Below are positions 13,883 through 21,668 of a stretch of 22,413 bases of DNA, piece after piece. The stretch spans positions 1-22,413 of the forward strand of contig VERK01000011.1 of assembly GCA_018882725.1 (NCBI GenBank), given 5' to 3'. A program made the translations under genes and the position numbers. This DNA comes from Actinomycetota bacterium (GTDB lineage Bacteria > Actinomycetota > Acidimicrobiia > Acidimicrobiales > Ilumatobacteraceae). Position 1 is the first letter of the stretch, and the number at the start of each line of letters is the position of its first letter. The notes beneath the pieces were generated by a model, which did no database searches, was not told where the DNA came from, and saw only the letters and a list, made by a program, of their open reading frames with translations.

Positions 13883-14482
13883 TCAGCGTGGAACCGACGT
13901 GTGCTTGAACTCGTTGAGGATCGGCCAGTCGATGTTGTCGAGAATCCGCTCGATGGTGTTGATGGCCAACGCCTCGTCGCCTTCGGCGCGATCGAGCAAC
14001 CTCACGAACACCGCCTTGTCGTGGACCACGAACACCGGCACACCCCACACCTGATGCGAATCGGCGTACTGAGTGTGCTCGCGGGCGATGGTGGCGAGCG
14101 GACGACCCGAATCGACCTCGGCGAACACGGAGTCGGGGTCGAGGCCGCACCCCTTGATCACGTTGGACAGTGCTTCGCGGCTACGGATGTTGCCCCCGAG
14201 TGCGTGTTTGAACTCGTAGAGCGCGTGGTGCAGATCGACGAACGCGTGCGGCTGGTTGTCGCGCACGGCGATGCCCACCTGCAGGGCCAGGATTCCGGAG
14301 TCGGTCTCGGGAGCGTCCCACACATTGGGCATGCCCGGTTCGACGTGCGACTGACCGAGTGAGAACGGAAGGAACGTGACGTCCCAGTCGGCGCCACCGC
14401 GCAAACCGGTGACCACATGATCGTGGGCGATGCGGCCGTAGGGGCAGCGGTAGTCCCACGTGAGGGCGAAACGGCGAGTCAT
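13883..14482 (-). CDS. DsbA-family thioredoxin-fold protein with CPYG site
   Basis: A 199-aa cytoplasmic protein of the DsbA/FrnE/2-hydroxychromene-2-carboxylate isomerase group. The active-site turn after strand one is YRCPYGR (11-17), so Cys13 is present but the second Cys of CPxC is Gly16. The cis-Pro loop is WGVPVFVV (146-153, Pro149), with the helical insertion between. A single Cys argues against disulfide formation by a CxxC mechanism and for a thiol-transferase or thiol-conjugate-dependent role (for example mycothiol), which is inference. The ATG at 14480-14482 has GAAAGG with a 6-nt spacer. Probably the last gene of an operon with the PAP2 phosphatase and hydrolase. Confidence 0.82.
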   Translation of the reverse strand: MTRRFALTWDYRCPYGRIAHDHVVTGLRGGADWDVTFLPFSLGQSHVEPGMPNVWDAPETDSGILALQVGIAVRDNQPHAFVDLHHALYEFKHALGGNIRSREALSNVIKGCGLDPDSVFAEVDSGRPLATIAREHTQYADSHQVWGVPVFVVHDKAVFVRLLDRAEGDEALAINTIERILDNIDWPILNEFKHTSVPR

Positions 14483-14499
14483 CGTGATCCTTTCAGTTC

Positions 14500-15054
14500 T
14501 CAGCGCAAGCGCTTCACGAGTGGGCGGACGAGGAGTCCGAGTCCGATACCGACCACGGCGCCACCGATCACGTCGGACGCGTGATGAATGCGAACGAAAG
14601 CGCGACTGGTGCCGACCACGCCGGCCAGACCGAACCACAACGGAGCCGACTTCTTGCCGTCGAGCGTGGTGAGGACGGTGGCGGCGAATGCGGCTGCACT
14701 GGCGTGCCCGCTCGGAAAACTGCTCGTGGACGGAGTGCGTACCTCGAAGCGGTCGTCACCGGAGTCGGTGGGGCGCTCTCGCTTGAAGAGTCGCTTGACA
14801 CCTTGATTGACAATGAGTGACTCGGCGCCGAGTAACGCCGACAAGACGACGGCCTGATCGGCTCGCTTCGAACTCGTGAGTCCTCGGGCCACGCCCACCA
14901 GATGCCAGATCATGCTCCAGTCGCCGAGATGACTGGCCGCAGTGAAAACGCGTGCGGCGCGTGGATCGTGGCGAAGTGGTTCGAGTCGCTCGTCGACGAC
15001 CGTGTCGAACGCGGCCACGCGGGGTCCGAAGTCGGCGGCTCCGCGGGCGTTCAT
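14500..15054 (-). CDS. PAP2-family phosphatase
   Basis: A 184-aa member of the type 2 phosphatidic acid phosphatase/acid phosphatase superfamily. All three motifs are present: KRLFKRERP (Lys87 to Pro95), SFPSGHAS (112-119, His117) and SRAFVRIHHASD (150-161, with His157 as nucleophile and Asp161). Hydrophobic segments around 66-82, 118-130, 138-149 and 162-176 suggest a small membrane protein. Members dephosphorylate lipid phosphates such as phosphatidate or isoprenyl diphosphates; which one is unknown. The ATG at 15052-15054 lies 3 nt after the hydrolase stop, so translation is probably coupled, and no strong ribosome binding site is seen. Confidence 0.88.
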   Translation of the reverse strand: MNARGAADFGPRVAAFDTVVDERLEPLRHDPRAARVFTAASHLGDWSMIWHLVGVARGLTSSKRADQAVVLSALLGAESLIVNQGVKRLFKRERPTDSGDDRFEVRTPSTSSFPSGHASAAAFAATVLTTLDGKKSAPLWFGLAGVVGTSRAFVRIHHASDVIGGAVVGIGLGLLVRPLVKRLR

Positions 15055-15057
15055 CGA

Positions 15058-15900
15058 TCAGGGCTCGAGAGTGTCGGCGAAGGTGTCGATGATGCGCGCG
15101 ATACGCGCCGGATCGACGAACGGACCGAAGTGATCGAGGTCGCTGTACTCGATGTGATTGCCCTTGGGCAGACGGTCAGCCACGGCTTCGGCCCAACCCG
15201 AGGGCTGGAACGGTTCGGGATGGCCGCTCAACACCCACACCGGAATGGTGATGTCGGTCAACTTCTTCCAGAGATTGGGGATGTGCGGGTTGCGGAAGTT
15301 CTCGGCCTCGAGTGCGGGTGAGCACTTGAGATGAACCTGGCCGTCATCACCCTTGCGGAAGCCGCCGTGCACGTACGCCTCGAGGGCTTCGGGTGCGAAC
15401 GACGACATCGGCATTTTCGAGCCGAAATTCTTGATCGCGTCGTCGAAACTCTTGAACGAAGCTCGGCGCCGTGCCGCACCATCGGCCAGATTGTTGGGTC
15501 GATTGGCGGGCATCTTCATGTCGGCTGGCGGAACGATCGGTTCGTACAACAACAGACCGCGGAAGAGCGACGGATCCTTGAGCGCGGCCAGGAGGAGCGT
15601 GGCGCCGCCCATCGAGTGGCCGACACCGATGATGCCGCCCTTCTCGTGCACCGCCTTGGCGGCGGCCTGCGCGTCGGCGCCGTAACCGGCCCAAGCGACC
15701 TTCCAGTCCTTGGGCAATGCCGTGTCGCCGTGGCCGCGATGATCGAACGAATAGCAGTGGAATCGCCGGGTGAGATGTGACGCAACCGGGGTCCAGCACA
15801 GACCATGAAAGCCGTTGGCATGCGACAAGAGCATGTTGGGCCCGATGCCGCCCAGATCGTGCAGTTCGACCTTGACGCCGTTGGTGGATGCGACTTTCAC
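15058..15900 (-). CDS. Alpha/beta hydrolase
   Basis: A 280-aa alpha/beta-hydrolase-fold enzyme. The oxyanion-hole segment SHANGFHG is at 26-33, DHRGHGDT at 53-60, the nucleophile elbow GHSMGG at 94-99 (Ser96), and a C-terminal catalytic His257 in SDLDHFGPF. The acid probably sits in the loop SGHPEPF, where a Glu replaces the more common Asp. A cap region around 120-200 carries the basic run ARRRASF. Such enzymes hydrolyse esters, lactones or C-C bonds; the substrate is not predictable. The start is GTG at 15898-15900, and no ribosome binding site is obvious. First gene of a likely three-gene operon with the PAP2 phosphatase and the DsbA-like protein. Confidence 0.88.
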   Translation of the reverse strand: MKVASTNGVKVELHDLGGIGPNMLLSHANGFHGLCWTPVASHLTRRFHCYSFDHRGHGDTALPKDWKVAWAGYGADAQAAAKAVHEKGGIIGVGHSMGGATLLLAALKDPSLFRGLLLYEPIVPPADMKMPANRPNNLADGAARRRASFKSFDDAIKNFGSKMPMSSFAPEALEAYVHGGFRKGDDGQVHLKCSPALEAENFRNPHIPNLWKKLTDITIPVWVLSGHPEPFQPSGWAEAVADRLPKGNHIEYSDLDHFGPFVDPARIARIIDTFADTLEP

Positions 15901-15935
15901 GGTTGGTGTCTCACTCGGAAGATTGCGAAGGCGAC

Positions 15936-15941
15936 AGTGTA
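15936..15941 (-). promoter_or_regulatory. Possible -10 hexamer TACACT of the hydrolase operon
   Basis: On the minus strand TACACT lies 35 nt before the GTG at 15900, within the 101-bp gap (15901-16001) that separates the hydrolase from the preceding acyl-CoA dehydrogenase gene. Nothing else recognisable is in this gap. The -35 region is not convincing. Confidence 0.3.
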
Positions 15942-16001
15942 CGGCCGACTTCGACGAGTTCTGCGGGGAACGCGCGATGGCGACCCTTACCAGGTGTGAC
16001 G

Positions 16002-17111
16002 TCAGCCCTTGGGTTCGCGCGGCAAGCCCAGCAAACGCTCACCGATGATGTTGCGCTGAACCTGACTGGTTCCACCAGCGATACGACCGCCGGGTGCGGC
16101 CAAGAGTCCGAATGCATCAGGACCTTCGAGTGTGGCGGACGCACCGGAGAAGTCGGCACGCAACATCGCCACGTCGAACATCATCTCGGTGATACCGAGT
16201 TTCATGAGCGAGGCCGCGGTGGACGCCACCGGACCCTGGCGCTGCGCCATCGCCTTGTAGGCCATGCCCTTCGAAAGCAAGCCAGCCAGTTCTTGACGCT
16301 CGAGCGGCGACAAGTCGCGTCCCTCGGCGAGTCGGGCGATCGAGTCGAGTCGGCGCTCGAGCGAGATGATGCTCGTGCCGATGTGGCCACGCTCGGACGT
16401 GAGCACCGCCATGCCGACTCCCCAGCCGCCGTGCAAGGGGCCGATGAGGGCATCGGCTGGCACCTGAACGTCGGTGAAGAACACTTCGTCGAATTCGGCT
16501 TCGCCGGTCATCTGCTTGAGCGGACGAATGTCGATGCCGGGAAGGCTCATGTCGAGGAGGAAGAACGAGATGCCGTCGTGCTTGGGTGCCTCGGGATTGG
16601 TGCGCGCCATGAGGATGCCCCAATTGCTGTAGCGGCCACCCGAGCACCACACCTTCTGTCCGTTCACGATGAAGCGGTCACCGTCACGTTCGGCCTTGGT
16701 GCTGAGTGAACCGAGATCGCTGCCGGCTCCCGGTTCACTGAACAGCTGGCACCACACGTGCTCACCGCGCAAGGTCGCGTTCAGGTGATGTGTTTTTTGT
16801 TCGTCGGAGCCGAACTTCTGGATGGCCCCACCGGCCAGGACCAAACCGACCATGTTGAACACTCCGGGCACACCCGCGAGCGCGCATTCGAGAAGCCACT
16901 GCGCCTGGTGCGCCGGAGTGAGACCTTGTCCACCAACTTCGACCGGCCAGTGAACGCCGGCCTTGCCCGAGGCGTAGAGGTGCTTCTGCCAGGCCAATCC
17001 TTGTTCGACGAGATCGGGCGGACAGATCGCGCCGTAGTCACGGGGCGCCAGGTGTTTGTTGGCGGCGAGCCATTCGGCCGCCTGCTGCCCGAACTCTTCG
17101 ACGCTGATCAT
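16002..17111 (-). CDS. Acyl-CoA dehydrogenase
   Basis: A 369-aa FAD-dependent acyl-CoA dehydrogenase, which forms the alpha,beta double bond of an acyl-CoA. Family signature CQLFSEPGAGSDL is at 121-133, the FAD-contacting NGQKVWCSGG at 150-159, and the C-terminal GGTSQVQRNIIGERLLGLPR at 346-365. The medium-chain-type catalytic Glu before GTS is Gly here. Glu240 in TSERGH aligns with the helix-G base of isovaleryl-CoA dehydrogenase and is the likely base. The ATG at 17109-17111 is used; the upstream extension overlaps the SDR gene. It lies 10 nt after that SDR stop, so it belongs to the operon headed by the acyl-CoA synthetase. Confidence 0.92.
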   Translation of the reverse strand: MISVEEFGQQAAEWLAANKHLAPRDYGAICPPDLVEQGLAWQKHLYASGKAGVHWPVEVGGQGLTPAHQAQWLLECALAGVPGVFNMVGLVLAGGAIQKFGSDEQKTHHLNATLRGEHVWCQLFSEPGAGSDLGSLSTKAERDGDRFIVNGQKVWCSGGRYSNWGILMARTNPEAPKHDGISFFLLDMSLPGIDIRPLKQMTGEAEFDEVFFTDVQVPADALIGPLHGGWGVGMAVLTSERGHIGTSIISLERRLDSIARLAEGRDLSPLERQELAGLLSKGMAYKAMAQRQGPVASTAASLMKLGITEMMFDVAMLRADFSGASATLEGPDAFGLLAAPGGRIAGGTSQVQRNIIGERLLGLPREPKG

Positions 17112-17121
17112 GGAGCGTTGT

Positions 17122-18015
17122 CTACTTGAAGAAGGGGAGGAACATGGCCGTTTCCTCGCCGAGATTGTTGGGAACCGCGTAGCCCTTCTGCTCGGTGATG
17201 GTTCCCCAGTTGGCCTGTACGTCCTCGAGAGTGAGGTTCGAGTTGAAGTAACCCTGGGTCTCGCCGATGAACACGTGGGCCACACGACCGCCACCCACCG
17301 AGAACGTCTGGCCCGACACCGGGCAGTCCTCGTGGGCGAGGAACGCCACCAGCGGCGACACCAGACCCGGATCGAGTTTGTCGGCCAACCCGCCCATGAT
17401 GTTCTCGGTCATGCGCGTGAGAGCGAGCGGTGCGATGGCGTTGGCCTTGATGTTGTTGCGTGCACCTTCGACGGCGAGCACGCGGGTGAAGCCCACCAAG
17501 CCCATCTTGGCCGCGCCGTAGTTGGTCTGGCCGAAGTTTCCGAACACACCGGCGGCGGACGAGGTGGAGATGATGCGGCCGTAGCCCTGCTCGCGCATCT
17601 TCACGAACGCCGGCTTGGTCACGTAGAACGCGCCCTTCAAGTGCACGTCGAGAACCGGGTTGAGCAGATCGGGCTCCATGTTGTGGAACGCCTTGTCGCG
17701 CAGGATGCCGGCGTTGTTCACCACGATGTCGACGCGACCGAACGTGTCGATGGCGGTTCGAACGATGGCCTCGCCACCTTCGGGAGTGGCCACCGAATTG
17801 GTGTCCGCTACGGCCTCGCCACCGAGGGCCTTGATCTCGTCGACCACCTTCTGCGCAGCCGTTGTGCTCGCACCGGTGCCATCGACCGAACCACCGAGGT
17901 CGTTGACGACGATCAACGCACCGCGGCTGGCCATGAGAAGAGCGTGCTGACGACCGAGTCCGCCGCCGGCTCCGGTGATGATCGCTACTTTGCCGTCGTA
18001 ACCGAGCTGAGACAT
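17122..18015 (-). CDS. SDR, peroxisomal MFE-2-like 3-hydroxyacyl-CoA dehydrogenase
   Basis: A 297-aa SDR closely resembling the dehydrogenase domain of eukaryotic multifunctional enzyme type 2 and its actinobacterial homologues. TGAGGGLG is at 14-21, VVNDLGG (36-42) contains the NAD-selecting Asp39, NNAG is at 100-103, and FGNFGQTNYGAAK (158-170) holds Tyr166/Lys170. The C-terminal part with QTFSVGGGRVAHVFIGET fits that group. Expected reaction: oxidation of 3-hydroxyacyl-CoA to 3-oxoacyl-CoA. The ATG at 18013-18015 is preceded by AGGA with a 9-nt spacer. A 77-bp gap separates it from the synthetase upstream; I see no clear promoter or hairpin in that gap. Confidence 0.9.
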   Translation of the reverse strand: MSQLGYDGKVAIITGAGGGLGRQHALLMASRGALIVVNDLGGSVDGTGASTTAAQKVVDEIKALGGEAVADTNSVATPEGGEAIVRTAIDTFGRVDIVVNNAGILRDKAFHNMEPDLLNPVLDVHLKGAFYVTKPAFVKMREQGYGRIISTSSAAGVFGNFGQTNYGAAKMGLVGFTRVLAVEGARNNIKANAIAPLALTRMTENIMGGLADKLDPGLVSPLVAFLAHEDCPVSGQTFSVGGGRVAHVFIGETQGYFNSNLTLEDVQANWGTITEQKGYAVPNNLGEETAMFLPFFK

Positions 18016-18092
18016 GTGAGTACTTCCTGACTGATGTGCCTGGCTGCTATGCCTGGATTCGTTGATAGGGGGATCGAGAACGAGCGCTGAAA

Positions 18093-19700
18093 CTAGCCCA
18101 GCACCTGGCGGGCATGAGCAGTCAGCGACTTGTAATCGAGTTTGCCGTTACCGGCGCGGCCCACCGACTGGATGGGCAGAACGCGCTTGGGGGCCTTGTA
18201 ACTGGCCAGGTGCGACTTCACGTGGGCGATCAACTCGGCTTCGTCGACCGTTCGCCCCGGGAGTCCTTCGACGAGTGCCGTGATGGCCTGGCCGAATCGC
18301 TCGTCGGGAACACCGACCACGGCGGCGTCGGCGACGGACGGATGCAACTTGAGAACTTCTTCGACTTCTTCGGGGTACACCTTCTCGCCGCCGGTGTTGA
18401 TGCACTGGCTGCCGCGTCCGAGCAGACGCACCGTGCCATCGGCTTCGACCGATGCCCAGTCGCCCGGAATCGACCAACGAATTCCGCCGATCACCTGGAA
18501 CGTGGCGGCCGACTTCGCTTCGTCCTTGTAGTAACCGATGGGTGTGTGGCCGCGGAGCGCGACACGTCCGAGTTCGCCCGATCCGGGTACGACTTCACGA
18601 CCGTCTTCGGTGAGCACTTTGGTGTTGGGTCCGAGCGCGAACTTGGCCGTGTCGGCCGCTCCGTCGGCGGTGGTGGTGCTGGTGGCCATGCCGATGGCCT
18701 CGGAGGAACCGAGTGAATCGACCATGATGAGTCGCGAGTTGTAGCGGAGAAGACCGGCTTTGGTTTCGGCCGAGAACATCACACCGCTCGAGATGATCAC
18801 GCGCAGACTCGAGATGTCCCACTTGCCGATGTCGGCCTCGAGGGTGCGCAGGATGGGCTTGGCGAAGGCGTCGCCGACGATCGACATCGAATTGATGCGC
18901 TTCTCTTCGATCGTGTCGAGAAGAAGCTCGGCTTCGAAGCGTCGCGACGGCATGGTGATCACGCTGCCGCCGATCATCAAGTTGCTCATCGCGTTGAAGA
19001 GACCGGTGCCGTGCATGAGCGGTGCGGCCGGCAGATTGCGCGGACCAGGTTTGACCAAGCGTTGGGCCAGGGCCTCCCAGTCGGGCCGCTCGGGCAGACG
19101 GTTCTTGTTCGAACTGTCGAGGGCGAGGAACAGGTCCTCCTGACGCCACATCACACCCTTGGGGAATCCGGTCGTGCCACCGGTGTACAGAAGAAGTAGG
19201 TCGTCACCCATGCGTGACCATGGTGCAGTCGACGAACGGGTTTCGGCAGCGGCGGTCTCGTAGTCGACCGCCCACGACGGACACGGCGTGGTGCCGTCGT
19301 CGACCCACAACCAGGTGGTGACGCGCGGAACTCGCGAACGAACCGAATCCACCAAGTCGCTGAAGCAACCGTGGAACACCACGGCCACGACATCGGCGTT
19401 GTCCCAGATGTAAACGAGTTCGTCGGCCGTGTAGCGGTAGTTGGTGTTGACCGGCGCCAAGCCGATCTTGAAGGCGGCGAAGATGCTCTCGAGGTACTGC
19501 GGGCAGTTGTAGAGGTACTGCGCGATCTTGTCCTGACGCTTCACACCCGCCGCCAGCAAGGTGGCCGCGACACCAGAAGCGCGCCGGTCGAAATCACTCC
19601 AGGTATGGATCGTGTCCTCGAACTCCTGCGCCGGCGCGTCGGGCAGTTTCTGGGCCACGAATTCCCAGATGTCGGCGAAGTTCCACTCGGCGCTCGTCAT
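18093..19700 (-). CDS. Acyl-CoA synthetase (FadD19-like AMP-dependent ligase)
   Basis: A 535-aa ANL-superfamily acyl-CoA synthetase that activates a carboxylic acid through an acyl-adenylate. The P-loop YTGGTTGFPKG is at 172-182, followed by VMWRQEDLF, a sequence I associate with the FadD19/FadD17 group; FadD19 activates the C26 cholesterol side chain in mycobacteria. The catalytic C-terminal Lys is Lys520 in GNGKLDYK. The 49-residue upstream extension is rejected because it crosses the promoter and overlaps the divergent gene. The ATG at 19698-19700 has TACGCT 7 nt upstream and no ribosome binding site. It heads the operon with the SDR and acyl-CoA dehydrogenase. Confidence 0.92.
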   Translation of the reverse strand: MTSAEWNFADIWEFVAQKLPDAPAQEFEDTIHTWSDFDRRASGVAATLLAAGVKRQDKIAQYLYNCPQYLESIFAAFKIGLAPVNTNYRYTADELVYIWDNADVVAVVFHGCFSDLVDSVRSRVPRVTTWLWVDDGTTPCPSWAVDYETAAAETRSSTAPWSRMGDDLLLLYTGGTTGFPKGVMWRQEDLFLALDSSNKNRLPERPDWEALAQRLVKPGPRNLPAAPLMHGTGLFNAMSNLMIGGSVITMPSRRFEAELLLDTIEEKRINSMSIVGDAFAKPILRTLEADIGKWDISSLRVIISSGVMFSAETKAGLLRYNSRLIMVDSLGSSEAIGMATSTTTADGAADTAKFALGPNTKVLTEDGREVVPGSGELGRVALRGHTPIGYYKDEAKSAATFQVIGGIRWSIPGDWASVEADGTVRLLGRGSQCINTGGEKVYPEEVEEVLKLHPSVADAAVVGVPDERFGQAITALVEGLPGRTVDEAELIAHVKSHLASYKAPKRVLPIQSVGRAGNGKLDYKSLTAHARQVLG

Positions 19701-19707
19701 TCGAACG

Positions 19708-19713
19708 AGCGTA
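19708..19713 (-). promoter_or_regulatory. -10 hexamer TACGCT of the acyl-CoA synthetase operon
   Basis: On the minus strand TACGCT is followed by 7 nt and the ATG at 19700. It sits in the 32-bp divergent gap opposite the hexamer at 19718-19723. Confidence 0.55.
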
Positions 19714-19717
19714 CGCC

Positions 19718-19723
19718 TAGCGT
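19718..19723 (+). promoter_or_regulatory. -10 hexamer TAGCGT of the second acyl-CoA dehydrogenase
   Basis: TAGCGT ends 9 nt before the ATG at 19733, giving a leader of about 2-3 nt. Same hexamer as upstream of the kinase gene at 6059. Confidence 0.5.
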
Positions 19724-19732
19724 GTTCTTTCG

Positions 19733-20950
19733 ATGGAATTCGAAGTTCCCGGCGCCGACGATCCACGACGACAAGCGGTACGCGACTGGCTCGCGGCTCA
19801 CCCGCAACCCACGGGTCGCCAGCTCGCTGAGGCTGGCTACGTCGCACCGCACTGGCCGGCTCCGTACGGACTCGGCGCTGATCCGATTCACCAGATCGTG
19901 ATCGACGACGAGTTGTCGAAGGCGGGTGTCCGCCGACCGGCCAATCCCATCGGTATCGGCTGGGCCGGGCCCACGATCGTGTACGCCGGAACCGACGAAC
20001 AGAAGAAGCGCTACCTGTTGCCGCTGTTGTCGGGTGAAGAATTCTGGTGCCAGTTGTTCAGCGAGCCGGGCAGTGGCAGTGATCTCGCCAATCTCGGCAC
20101 GCGCGCGGTACGCGATGGCGACGAGTACGTGGTGAACGGTCAGAAGATCTGGACGAGCGGAGCCCAGCACGCGAAGTACGGAATTCTCATCGCGCGCACC
20201 GCTCCCGAGTCGCCCAAACACAAGGGCGTCTCGTACTTCATCTGCCCGATGGACACGCCCGGTATCGAGATTCGTCCCATTCGCGAGATGACGGGTGCGC
20301 AGACCTTCAACGAGGTGTTCTTCACCGACGTTCGTCTGCCCGCCGCCAACTTGGTGGGTGCCGAGGGAGACGGCTGGCGGCTGGCCAAGGTCACGCTCGG
20401 CAACGAGCGCGTGTCGCTGCCCACCGGCGGTGTGCTGTGGGGAAGCGGTCCCACGGCACTCGAGATGCTCGACGCAGTGCGCGAACGCGGCCCGGTGTCC
20501 GACCCGAACATGCGTCAGCGCCTCGCGGAGATCTACATCGAACACACCGTGCTCGATCTCATCCGCCTGCGTACTCTCTCGGCTCGGTTACGCGGCGAAC
20601 AACCCGGACCCGAAGCGAGCATTCGCAAGGTTCTCGCCGACGAGCACGGTCAACACGTGATGGAAGTGGCACGCGACATCCTGGGCGCGCACGGCATGTT
20701 GCAGCAGACCCTCGATGGTTCTCAGCGCGGTCAGCACAACGGTTTGGGTGGTGGCGGCGGCGTGGGCTTGCGGTCGCTCGATCACCCTGGTTGGTTCGAC
20801 GGTTACATGTTCGCCCGTGCGCTCACGATCGGTGGTGGCACCGGCGAGGTGCAGCGCAACATCGTGGCTGAGCGTGTTCTCGGTTTGCCGCACGACGTCG
20901 ACGTGTTGCAGGGAATGTCGTGGGCCGAGACGCAACGCGTCCGCGGCTGA
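19733..20950 (+). CDS. Acyl-CoA dehydrogenase
   Basis: A 405-aa acyl-CoA dehydrogenase of the actinobacterial FadE type. CQLFSEPGSGSDL is at 106-118, NGQKIWTSGA at 135-144, FFTDVRLPAANLVG at 196-209, and GGGTGEVQRNIVAERVLGLP at 367-386. The Glu of medium-chain enzymes before GT is Gly. Glu225 in GNERVS is in the helix-G position used by isovaleryl-CoA dehydrogenase and is the likely base. A glycine-rich loop (338-345) precedes the last domain. The ATG at 19733 is 9 nt after TAGCGT. It is divergent from the synthetase operon and so may be co-regulated with it. It ends 3 nt from the stop of the convergent HAD gene. Confidence 0.92.
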   Translation: MEFEVPGADDPRRQAVRDWLAAHPQPTGRQLAEAGYVAPHWPAPYGLGADPIHQIVIDDELSKAGVRRPANPIGIGWAGPTIVYAGTDEQKKRYLLPLLSGEEFWCQLFSEPGSGSDLANLGTRAVRDGDEYVVNGQKIWTSGAQHAKYGILIARTAPESPKHKGVSYFICPMDTPGIEIRPIREMTGAQTFNEVFFTDVRLPAANLVGAEGDGWRLAKVTLGNERVSLPTGGVLWGSGPTALEMLDAVRERGPVSDPNMRQRLAEIYIEHTVLDLIRLRTLSARLRGEQPGPEASIRKVLADEHGQHVMEVARDILGAHGMLQQTLDGSQRGQHNGLGGGGGVGLRSLDHPGWFDGYMFARALTIGGGTGEVQRNIVAERVLGLPHDVDVLQGMSWAETQRVRG

Positions 20951-20953
20951 GCG

Positions 20954-21640
20954 TCACGTCAACGCGTTCACTCCGAGCACCTCGGGCAATTCGTCGAACG
21001 AGGTGATGCGGCGCACGTGAGTCGGCCGATCGGGCCACGGATCGTTCCAGCGATCGATCCAGATCGGGGTGAGGCCGGCCGCGTCCGCACCGAGCACATC
21101 GGCCCGGACCGAATCACCGACGTAGGCGACGCGTGACGGCTCGAGTCCGAGGCGTTCGCAGCCGGCCAGAAAGGCGGCCGGGTCGGGCTTGAGGGGTGCC
21201 CCCGGAAACAGTGCGAACTCGAACCAGTCGTGCAGGCGCAGTCGCTTGATCTCGCGCTCGACGTACTCGTTGTTGGTGAGTACGGCGAGGCGAATCTCGT
21301 GCACGAGGTGATCGAGCATCGGCACGACGTCGGGGAAGAAGCCGACCCACAGGTTCTCTTCGAAGCGGTCGAGCATGATGCGTCGGTCGTCCTCGTGCCG
21401 ATGGGCGAATACGTCGTGCCACAACCGCTGTCGGGCTTCCCAGAGTTTCCATGTGTTGCGGTGCCACACGAAGTCGTGATCGGGATGCGACTCCCAGAAG
21501 TTCTGGCGGATGTAGGCGTGGGCGGCTGCGACGTCATCGTCGTCGGCGAACGACTCGAGGCAGCGGGTGAGCGATCCCCACCAGTCGATGAGCGTGTCGT
21601 CGAGGTCGAACATCACCGCATCGAATGCTCGTCCCGCCAT
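20954..21640 (-). CDS. HAD-superfamily hydrolase
   Basis: A 228-aa HAD phosphatase. Motif I FDLDDTL at 11-17 (nucleophile Asp12, acid/base Asp14), motif II Thr122 in AVLTNN, motif III Lys151 in KPDP, and motif IV GDSVRADV (175-182; Asp176, Asp181). The helical cap between residues 18 and 100 is unusually rich in Trp and His. Layout matches subfamily I enzymes such as phosphoglycolate phosphatase, 2-haloacid dehalogenase or YjjG-type nucleotidases; the substrate is not evident. The ATG at 21638-21640 has TAGGCT 7 nt upstream. It is divergent from an acyl-CoA synthetase gene. Confidence 0.9.
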   Translation of the reverse strand: MAGRAFDAVMFDLDDTLIDWWGSLTRCLESFADDDDVAAAHAYIRQNFWESHPDHDFVWHRNTWKLWEARQRLWHDVFAHRHEDDRRIMLDRFEENLWVGFFPDVVPMLDHLVHEIRLAVLTNNEYVEREIKRLRLHDWFEFALFPGAPLKPDPAAFLAGCERLGLEPSRVAYVGDSVRADVLGADAAGLTPIWIDRWNDPWPDRPTHVRRITSFDELPEVLGVNALT

Positions 21641-21647
21641 GACGATG

Positions 21648-21653
21648 AGCCTA
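21648..21653 (-). promoter_or_regulatory. -10 hexamer TAGGCT of the HAD gene
   Basis: On the minus strand TAGGCT is followed by CATCGTC (7 nt) and the ATG at 21640. It lies in the 34-bp divergent gap. Confidence 0.55.
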
Positions 21654-21662
21654 GGTGACCCC

Positions 21663-21668
21663 TACGAT
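21663..21668 (+). promoter_or_regulatory. -10 hexamer TACGAT of the acyl-CoA synthetase at the right edge
   Basis: TACGAT-TCGGCC-ATG: a 6-nt spacer and no ribosome binding site, the same arrangement as upstream of the SDR at 10940 on the other strand. Confidence 0.6.

Noticed and set aside
17056..18030. 324-codon plus-strand frame opposite the MFE-2-like SDR
   Set aside because: Completely antisense to a gene with full SDR motifs; the product is rich in His, Val, Gly and Arg and has no motif, start signal or ribosome binding site.
19701..19847. N-terminal extension of the acyl-CoA synthetase
   Set aside because: It would run through the divergent promoter and into the neighbouring dehydrogenase gene; the added residues are Arg-rich and unlike ANL enzymes.
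20717..20770. Glycine-rich stretch in the second acyl-CoA dehydrogenase as a repeat or insertion
   Set aside because: The frame is intact and related dehydrogenases, as I recall, have a variable loop at this place, so it is more likely normal loop variation than an inserted element.
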